The notes beneath the pieces are model-generated. The model saw only the letters and a program-made list of their open reading frames with translations, had not been told where the DNA came from and ran no database searches. From the NCBI GenBank assembly GCA_039619475.1, contig CM077115.1, forward strand, positions 504,949,352 to 505,013,351: a stretch of 64,000 bases of DNA. The letters are read 5' to 3'. Below are positions 57,826 to 64,000 of this stretch, piece after piece; position 1 is the stretch's first letter, and each line of letters opens with the position of its first letter. This DNA comes from Icerya purchasi (lineage: Eukaryota; Arthropoda; Insecta; Hemiptera; Monophlebidae). A program made the position numbers and the translations under genes.

Positions 57826-60800
57826 TTTACATATATTAGTTAAATGTAGCACAACATATATCGGAATATTTAAAGGAAAGCTGAATTATGACCTATTTTT
57901 AATTAGAAATAAACGCAACACAAGGAATATTAGTAAAGGAGATATTTTATATGAATATATTTAAGTCTCTTTTTCAGCCTACATTTACAATGTGCGTTGT
58001 TCATTTTTACTAATATTTCTTCCCTTTCCTAATTATAGATTCAGCTCTCTATTCAAATATTACATACCTTATGTTTAGCTTTATTAACATATTTCTCTTT
58101 TTTTAATACGGGGATATTCAAACAAAAAAACAAACACTACTAGCATATTTAATTGAAATGTTTATTCTTCAGATGTTTATTAAAATTACCCATTCCTGTT
58201 ATTATTATTCGTTTTATTTTGTTTTGTTTTTTTTATTGGGTTTTGAACTTTGTTAACCTTATAATGTAAACTCGTAATGTGAAGACTCGAAATGGAAAAT
58301 TTCTGCAGAATCGGTTTTATCCTGTTGATTTTACATCGAAAACACACTCGTTGAATTGCATTTTATCCAGACGAAATTTTAAGGTAACACGCTTATGATT
58401 TTAAAGATGCTAATCGTGTAATGCACTCTAATGACTAAGAGACACTTTTTGTGTTCTTTACTCAAATCATTCCAATTATAGCTAAATTACATATTTTTTA
58501 CACTTCATCGTATTAAAATTTAATAATTCCTTCACCAGTTTTTTTTCATTCTATAGATAAAGTGCTGTTGCCCTGTGTTGATGTCTGTTGTTAACGAGCC
58601 TAGAGAAAAAAATAATTGTAATTTCTGCAGTTATGGGATTTTTGACTATTTAACTTTTGCTACTAGTGGTCAGACACGTTCTGTTCCATTTATTCGTGTT
58701 TTTGTCCCGAATTATTTCGCAAATAATTGTTATTGTTATAGTAGCGCTACATTGAAGGGAACCAATTTTTCTGTGATTTACCATTTGGAAAATTCCAGCT
58801 GGAAAAATGGGGCATATCAGGATTATTCCTCGATTATCAGGATTATTCCTTAGAAAGATTATATATATATATATATATATATTTGTTTTAATATTTTTTG
58901 ATTTCAACTAAGAAAATTTACATTTAGTCAAGTAGGTGTTAATAATATTTAAAAATAATAAATTGCAACATTCGCTGTAAACGGAACGCATACTTCGAAG
59001 ATTTGTACTGTTCCTCGTTAACAATGTATATTACCTTTATAAGACAGTTCAGTAGCGACTGAGGTAATTTACCTTTGCTATTTAGGACATTACGAAAAGT
59101 TTAATGGAACAATCTATCATAGCCTACTGAGATCTTATATGCGCTGTAAAAATAAAAATACATAAAAATATGTAAAAGGGTGGTTTTTAATACGTACAAT
59201 AATGGACGCGTAATTATATTAACCATGTGTAGGACGCACCACTGCAGTTGCTCAGCACCGTATATATGCATATTCGCTTGGAATACGAAAAGAATACGTC
59301 GTTGCACAGAAGGGTAAATTATTGAGTATGCACACCTATAACTCATTTGAAATGAACGACAAAAATCCGTTCGACAAGCAATAAGTAAAGGAAACCGTTG
59401 ACAGGCGTGCGAGACTGAAATGATATCGAAGATGGATACTGATGTCCTAATTGTTTCAGCCCGGGGGTAGCTTTGGGAGTGGGTTCCGAAGTTGGAAGTT
59501 TAAGTTCGGCGGTGACCGACTAAGTAAGTAAGTACAAATGTACCGTACTGGTCCTCTGATAGTATAATAAATATATTATTTTTGTATTTCAAAGACTGTG
59601 TTGACTGATGGTTTTTAACGATGATATTTGCTCGAGTCTTTGTATTTTAAGATGAGTATGGGTATGGACATGCATTTGTTTAGTAATGGTACGGCAATAG
59701 TAATTGTATTCTTTTGGACACTTTTAAATCCGTTTCCTATAAGCCAATTAAGTTCCTCCGAACAAATCAAATCTGATTTTCAGGCGTCAGAGCACAGTAG
59801 ACCTAAAATTTTTTTCTTTATTTTTATTTATTATTTATTATCAATTTCTGTTAAAATAATTTTTTTTTCCAAATTTCAAAATCATTTTTTTTTTGACATC
59901 TCGATTTTACCTTTTTTTTTTTTTTTACTCATTTTCGACTTTTACATAAAAACAAATGCAATGCTTGACGAAAGACTTCCAAAATTACTTCAAACATGAT
60001 TGTAACTTATATATTATCGTTCCGATTTTTTGTTTGGACTAACCTTGATTGACCGTCGTTTACGCTACTAAACTACATAAATCTATCGGAACAAAAATTC
60101 TTATTAACCGTGCACACTTTGCCGACAATGATATGCTCCCCCTGTGTTAGCATATCCACGTTGCACAAAACTTCGCTGTAAAACTACACCTTTCAATTTA
60201 GTTTCGCTAGCTGTCACCATCGTTGTCGAATAATAATAAATAAAGAAGTCGTATCAACTTGAAGTGGTAGCGGGAATTTAAATCCCCGCAGATTCTGACC
60301 GTGTTAGAGTTTATTCCCATATAAATCAGAAAAATTTGGTTTTTTAGGTGCTGCCTGCTCATCTAACACAGGCTTGTGATTGACACCTTGGCCGCGAGTC
60401 AGGACAAGCTGGCCCACGAGATGTTTTTGCGATACACTGCTTAGCGGTTTTTAGTACTCTGACTTAATTCTAGGAGTTAGGTCCAGGTACACTCTGTTTC
60501 CCCACTTTCTCGTTTCTTCGAACTTCCGCTTTAGCTTTCTACATCAACACTGAGCCCGTTGAAATAAAAGTATTTACCCTGCACGCCGGCTGTGTGGACG
60601 TGCAGCAAGTTCTGGTTTCCGTTTCGTTTCTACGTCCGGTGGAACTAGCAATATGCAGATGTTCCAACGACTACTTGCTAGAAATCAAAGCTCGCTGCGC
60701 GAATTTATATTCTCTGAAATACACATATATGCTACATTAATTTGTTTGTTTCTGAAAACGGTTCTAGCATATTTTATTTAACATTTAACGTGTTCGTTGT

Positions 60801-61301
60801 TCGTAGTTGTTTATTAAGTAATTCGTAAATAAAATGAATTAGCAGCGTGTTTCATTATTATCGCCTTTTTTTGTCTTGCTTCAATTTGATAAAAATCGAG
60901 TCCTTATCGATAATTAAAGGTACATTTGCGGCTATAGGTAGGGAAAATATTTAAGCTAACCTGCAATGCCAACGTAAAATGTTCAATATTTTCGCTGCAC
61001 TAGGAACGCAGTTCATACCGGGTGGCCAACTGCAAGCTACGTTGCCGATACATTTACCGCGTTTTATCCATCGGGGCCAAAAGTACGGCCCTAAATCTAT
61101 CCAATCGAATCTGATCGGACAAGTGGCTCTTCGAACTAGCCAGTTTTTCACCAGATCTTTGTACTGGGCCGGCAAGTCTTCCGGCAGCTGCAATTGATTT
61201 TCATCTTTGCCCGATGCATTCCGATTATTGTCATAATTTCCACTGTCCACCAAACCTCTCAATGTTCTTACAGCTTTTCTGTCTGTTTCTTCCATTATTC
61301 C
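48559..61301 (-). CDS. noggin-like secreted BMP antagonist gene, 3' part (two exons)
   Basis: Exons 61301-60961 and 48778-48559 join in frame (phase 2) to give about 187 codons of a noggin C-terminal half. Noggin is an extracellular cystine-knot protein that binds BMP ligands and blocks receptor access. All nine cysteines are visible: TCP, GKC, AC, NC, WHC, then RC, DC, VC, SC. The signal peptide and N-terminal clip region are not in these exons. The acceptor before 61301 shows that at least one exon lies upstream; none was found in 61304-64000. Vertebrate noggin coding regions have no intron here. Drosophila lacks noggin (recalled), so a non-dipteran arthropod is likely. Confidence 0.87.
48990..50040. 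other. intronic AT-rich DNA, nothing recognised
   Basis: No supported gene or repeat between the terminal noggin exon and the RTE-type relic. Confidence 0.45.
50045..51684 (+). pseudogene. RTE-type LINE ORF2, reverse transcriptase and C-terminus (endonuclease missing)
   Basis: Open from 50045; RT similarity starts about 50063 (NSIWKNYVELLFNDT, KEYLEFSDEGPSITQEEV). RT blocks follow: GRAVGPDNVHAEMLK, DEYRLISL, NTQFGFRNG, AIDYQKAFDCV, GVRQGCVMSPLLFN, LRYADDSLI. The C-terminus has LLYGCESWTL, MYCYRRILKISW, YLGHIIRG and GRRQNSWMDNL, with stop at 51684. Lesions are few: in-frame TGA at 50549-50551, in-frame TGA at 51074-51076 and one frameshift near 51255. The YADD active site is intact. The APE endonuclease is absent, so the copy is 5'-truncated. 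Confidence 0.88.
51690..53835. other. intronic AT-rich DNA, nothing recognised
   Basis: This holds the probable 3' UTR of the RTE-type relic (to about 51830) and T runs near 52450-52485. Open frames at 52301-52555 and 52661-52963 have no recognisable domain. Confidence 0.45.
53859..56560 (-). pseudogene. decayed I-type LINE, most of ORF2 plus 3' tail
   Basis: Minus strand, 5' to 3': endonuclease remnants INSIYMPPNFDLNSF, SVDLSFTSLHF and FGNDHVPI (about 56530-56130); an RT region with many lesions (56000-54950); and a C-terminus LPASLFRFDIVQSPLC then NANHVLLFECSGISSKRT (54202-53942). The last matches LPASLYRFSIVSSPICPLC and DHVFFECSSLSSERA of the 18.5-25 kb LINE. The 3' tail GTCCCCTGAGTTGACGCGCC and poly-A (T-rich 53837-53858) close the element. 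A T run at about 55936-55959 interrupts it. It is an old relative of the full-length LINE. Confidence 0.8.
56565..57085. other. intronic interval, nothing recognised
   Basis: No gene or repeat family recognised between the decayed LINE and the RTE-type relic. Confidence 0.45.
57090..57745 (-). pseudogene. RTE-type LINE ORF2 C-terminal fragment with (ATG)n tail
   Basis: The minus strand reads TIKIGNQEIENVDQFRYLGV, then INSDGRDRKEIRTRIGMAKT, then AFNNLYKVLGNQS. After small frame changes come ALEMWCYRRLMKISWTTHTT and DRKLKYLIHKI, then GKIPEKSVRGRRRLE. These are the RT thumb and C-terminal blocks of RTE-type elements (FRYLGxxI.SDG...EI..RI..A; MWCYRRxxKISWT; GxRxxGRRR). A (ATG)n stretch at about 57094-57112 is the 3' tail, as in the fragment ending at 45416. 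RT catalytic blocks are missing. Confidence 0.8.
57771..57818. repeat. (TA)n microsatellite
   Basis: A TA run of about 24 units just upstream (minus sense) of the RTE-type fragment. Confidence 0.9.
57850..60955. other. intronic AT-rich DNA, nothing recognised
   Basis: Contains (TA)n at 58859-58882, T runs near 59910-59930 and a near-perfect 20-bp palindrome at 60270-60289 (GCGGG...ATTTAAAT...CCCGC). The frames at 58575-58853 and 59628-59999 are unrecognised. GC content rises between about 60250 and 60700, but no exon could be supported. Confidence 0.45.
60961..61301 (-). CDS. noggin-like protein, internal exon
   Basis: The acceptor TTTTTTTAG (61310-61302) and donor CAG|GTTAGC (60960-60959) bound 341 bp, reading GIMEETDRKAVRTLRG at the start. 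The noggin block reads TCPIRFDWIDLGPYFWPRWI, then KRGKCIGNVACSWPPGMNCV, then PSAAKILNILRWHC. Vertebrate noggin has [20 protein letters not shown] and then CSVPEGMVCKPSK, followed by LRWRC. Five of the nine knot cysteines lie here. The Met at 61295 is internal to a larger protein, because no signal peptide follows it and an acceptor sits just before it. Confidence 0.9.
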
Positions 61302-61309
61302 CTAAAAAA

Positions 61310-62945
61310 ATGAACAACACTTTATTAACGTCTATTTTTTTTTTATTTGTTTTTTTTTTTCTTCTTTTCTTCGCTAAATTAATTTACAGTGCACGAGCCG
61401 AGTATTACGAAGATTAAGCTTTACGACACGCACAGTTGAAAATTACGATAATGTTCTCTTAGGTTGCTATTTTTTACAATTATATATCGATAACTCGGGA
61501 CGATAAAGGTAAGCGATTTGTTACTGCGATGCATGCGTGAGACTGACGGTCAAATATGCGCACTACACAAAATGGACATGTCGAGGAACACTCTGAAACA
61601 TATACAGTGATGAGAATTTTTCAAGGCGGTTAGTGAGCCATTATCAGGTTTGGGCTTACGATGTCTATGTCGTCACAATCGGATAATCCACTTTTGGAAG
61701 GACTAAATTTTCAGGTACGGACATCAATAGTGGTCTCTCCTTTTTATCACTAGGTACTATAGTGAGACCCGGAACAATACTGCTCGTCACCCGGAAAGAG
61801 TCGGTTCTTTATAACGTTTTTGTGTTCCGTACTAACGAGTGAGAATTCAAGTTCAGAAATTTTTAGATTTTTGTAATGGTGCTAAGGATCTTTAGACAGA
61901 AACGAATTTCATACAACTTTCTGTTTCTTCCAATGGGGTCCGAGTTTGTTGGGTCCTTGATTACCAAGTGCACATGATGATGTTGATAAGGGCTGTTTCA
62001 TATGTTTTTAGTTCTGTCTATAATGGGATAGGTAGGACACTAACTTCTGTTTTTGCAACTATGTCGCCTTTTCTTGTGTACGGGAATTATTGATCCAAAT
62101 AGTGTTAGAAATAATTGGATTAAAAGATTGACGGAATCATCTTTTTAAGACGTTATAGTGGGTTAATTGGCCAAATTCGAATTAAATTTTAAGGTTTCTC
62201 GGTATAAGGCGGCACATTACGTTAGCGACAGGACTATTCGGATAAAACGTAAAGGAAGTACCGTACGAGATGAGGATGTTTGATTTTCAAGGAGTCACTA
62301 AAACAAAAACGGATATATTTTCGAGGATATAATTGTGTCCGAAGCTTATCTACTTACATCCATCAGAATCTAATGGTTCGGTCATAGTTTATTTCGCTTG
62401 CAACGGTCAAATATATTTGTTTACTTTACAAACGGAATGACGAGAACAGAGTATCATGTTGTTTAAACGTGCCAATTTTGTATAGTTAAGAAGAAACGAA
62501 ATATAATGTGTGCCAGACAAGTCGGAGAATTGTAAAGACAACATACAGACACTCAGCAATAGTGATAAGAGTTCCGGAAGGATACGTATCTCACAGCGGA
62601 GTTGGTGATGTAATTGCGATGCGGTTCCAGATCCGTACCCGAAACTACGACCTAGCAATTATAGAATTTAAGTTCATACGGTTCTACTGCAGTTAACGAA
62701 CTAAGGGAAACGAAAAAAAAAAAAAAAAAGAAAAAAAGAGGCAATAAAGTTCTTGATATATTATCCAGTCGTAGTCAGTTGGAATGATTTTGGGCCTGTA
62801 ACTACTCCATCAGACACTGATTAATTCTTATAAATTTCTATAAAAAAAAAAAAACCAAAATATAAAATGAGAATAAGTTCGATTCCGAAAATAGATAAAA
62901 CCGCGAGGAACATTTCATCGAATTTGAGGAAAAGTCGAAGAAACA
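61310..62945. other. probable upstream intron of the noggin-like gene
   Basis: No signal peptide or noggin N-terminal motif was found on the minus strand here, so the 5' exon is probably beyond the window edge. A T run (61337-61360) follows the acceptor side. Frames at 62407-62658 and 62508-62696 are unrecognised. Confidence 0.45.
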
Positions 62946-62949
62946 GTTT

Positions 62950-64000
62950 TAAGGTAATGATCTCACAATATACATGACATCTGCAAGTATGGAAAGTCTA
63001 AGAGTTCGTCTTCAAAACACGATCGATAAATTACAAGAATGGTCTACAAACCAGGGCTTAGCCTTCTCAGCTGAAAAAACAGCTAGCATTATTTTCAGCA
63101 ATAAACGGAAAGCCCCTTCGACCTGCAAAATAACTCTGGGCAATAGCCCCATTAGATCAGCCCCAACGGTCAAAATCCTTGGATTAGTATTCGACAGGAA
63201 GCTGTCTTGGTCGAGCCACATCGATGAACTTAAAGCGAAATGTCAAAAATCACTCAACGTCCTCAAAATGACAGTTCATACAAAATGGGGCGGAGATAGA
63301 AAATGCCTGCAGTACCTTTACTCCGCTCTTACGCTATCTAAAATGGATTACAGTTCAGTCATGATCTGCTAAACCTAATGTGCTGAACAGGTTAAACACT
63401 GTTCAGAATTCCGCATTAAGATTAATCTCAGGCGCATTACACTGCAGTCCAATTGACAGCCTTCATGCAGAAACTAATGTCCTGCCACTCAAACACAGAA
63501 GGCTATTTCTTGCGCTGAAATATTTCTTTAATCTGGCCTCAAATCCATCTAACCCCTCACATCAAAAAATGTTTGCCCCGAATTATATACAGCTGTATGA
63601 AAAAAATCCAAAAAAGTCCAAAACCCCTGGGGATCGAGTGCCGGAATGCTGTTAGCAGTCTTCCGTGGACGACGATGCCTCATCAGCATATGACTGAAGC
63701 CCCTCCGTGGAACGCCAGCATGCAGCAATTAACAAAATTTAGAGGCTAGAATAAGAAAAACAGCCAACATCTGAAGTCCAAATTAAAAAAACATGTATAC
63801 TCCGTCTGGCAGCACGAATGGGAACAAAACTGCCGCTCTCAGAAACTGTTCAAAGTCAAGTTCGGCGATGGAGCACCTGATACAGACAGGACCGATATGA
63901 GGAAACAACACTAGCTCGCCTGCGCATAGGTCACTGCCTCCACACACAAGCTACCTGTTTCAAAAACTTCCGCAACCGACATGTGAAATTTGTGAAATGC
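62950..64000 (+). pseudogene. Jockey/R1-type LINE ORF2 fragment (RT palm to C-terminus), cut by window end
   Basis: It begins in-frame at about 62953 with GNDLTIYMT, a degraded RT active site (normally Y/F-A-D-D). It continues LQNTIDKLQEWSTNQGLAFS, KTASIIFSNK, VKILGLVFDRKLSWSSHI and KCQKSLNVLKMTVHTKWGGD to a stop at 63370. A second frame (63380-63655) has LNTVQNSALRLISGALHCSP and LHAETNVLPLKHRRL. Near the edge come TTLARLRIGHC and then CEICE of the C-terminal finger. Earlier RT and endonuclease parts are missing. It is a different family from the 18.5-25 kb LINE. Confidence 0.8.

Larger units (their letters stand above)
48779..60960 (-). other. 12.2-kb intron of the noggin-like gene
   Basis: It starts GTTAGCTT after exon sequence TGGCATTGCAG (donor at 60960-60959) and ends ...TTTTTGCAG at 48779. 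It carries two RTE-type relics (50045-51684, plus; 57090-57745, minus), a decayed I-type LINE (53859-56560, minus), TA repeats and otherwise unrecognised AT-rich DNA. The relics lie on both strands, so strand gives no sign of selection. Confidence 0.85.

Noticed and set aside
58575..58853. 92-codon frame MLMSVVNEPREKNN... in the noggin-like intron
   Set aside because: No domain recognised; it ends in a duplicated CAGGATTATTCCT repeat next to (TA)n, and its status cannot be supported.
1..64000. Search for CRISPR arrays, operons, phage or bacterial genes
   Set aside because: No regularly spaced direct repeats with unique spacers, no bacterial gene order, and clear eukaryotic splicing and retroelements.

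Overview
The window looks like AT-rich, repeat-dense nuclear DNA from an arthropod, most likely an insect. The grounds are one spliced gene with consensus intron boundaries and a 12.2 kb intron, many non-LTR retrotransposons, mariner and hAT relics, a tRNA-derived SINE and long (TA)n tracts. Species cannot be read from the sequence. Nothing prokaryotic, viral or organellar was seen, and no intact tRNA or rRNA gene.

The only host gene I can support is a noggin-like BMP antagonist on the minus strand. Exon 61301-60961 and terminal exon 48778-48559 are joined by a phase-2 intron and together carry the nine-cysteine noggin C-terminal domain. The signal peptide and N-terminal half must lie on an exon not seen here, probably beyond 64000. 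Two CpG-rich, lower-AT stretches (13.49-14.33 kb and 27.95-29.50 kb) could be promoters or untranslated first exons of unidentified genes.

Repeats make up most of the rest. 0-2.9 kb: a pogo-like end, a SINE, a composite repeat joined to a mariner-like relic, and a LINE tail. 5.0-5.4 kb: another composite repeat. 7.2-8.7 kb: a mariner relic split by an 894-bp element with perfect 8-bp target duplications. 9.8-10.2 kb: a LINE tail with target duplication; 10.96-11.12 kb: a SINE. 14.8-15.5 kb: a decayed LINE. 16.1-17.2 kb: a hAT MITE and a 5'-truncated Jockey-like element with a 14-bp duplication. 18.5 to about 25.25 kb: a nearly intact I-type LINE (ORF1 with three zinc knuckles; ORF2 with endonuclease, reverse transcriptase and RNase H) on the minus strand, disabled by one frameshift. 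27-35 kb: hAT MITE copies, a SINE and three decayed LINE pieces. 36.4-37.2 kb: the composite repeat again, inverted relative to 1.2-1.7 kb. 42.2-43.4 kb: a DNA transposon with repeated subterminal motifs. 44.66-45.63 kb: a hAT relic with perfect target duplication, invaded by an RTE-type fragment. 48.8-61.0 kb: the noggin intron, holding two RTE-type relics and a decayed I-type LINE. 63-64 kb: another LINE fragment running off the edge.

The genes do not form a pathway. The layout is one developmental-signalling gene with a transposon-filled intron in a repeat-rich region. The most notable points are the split noggin domain with its long basic, Asn-rich insertion, the SINE-LINE shared tail, the nested transposons, and the subterminal-repeat element.
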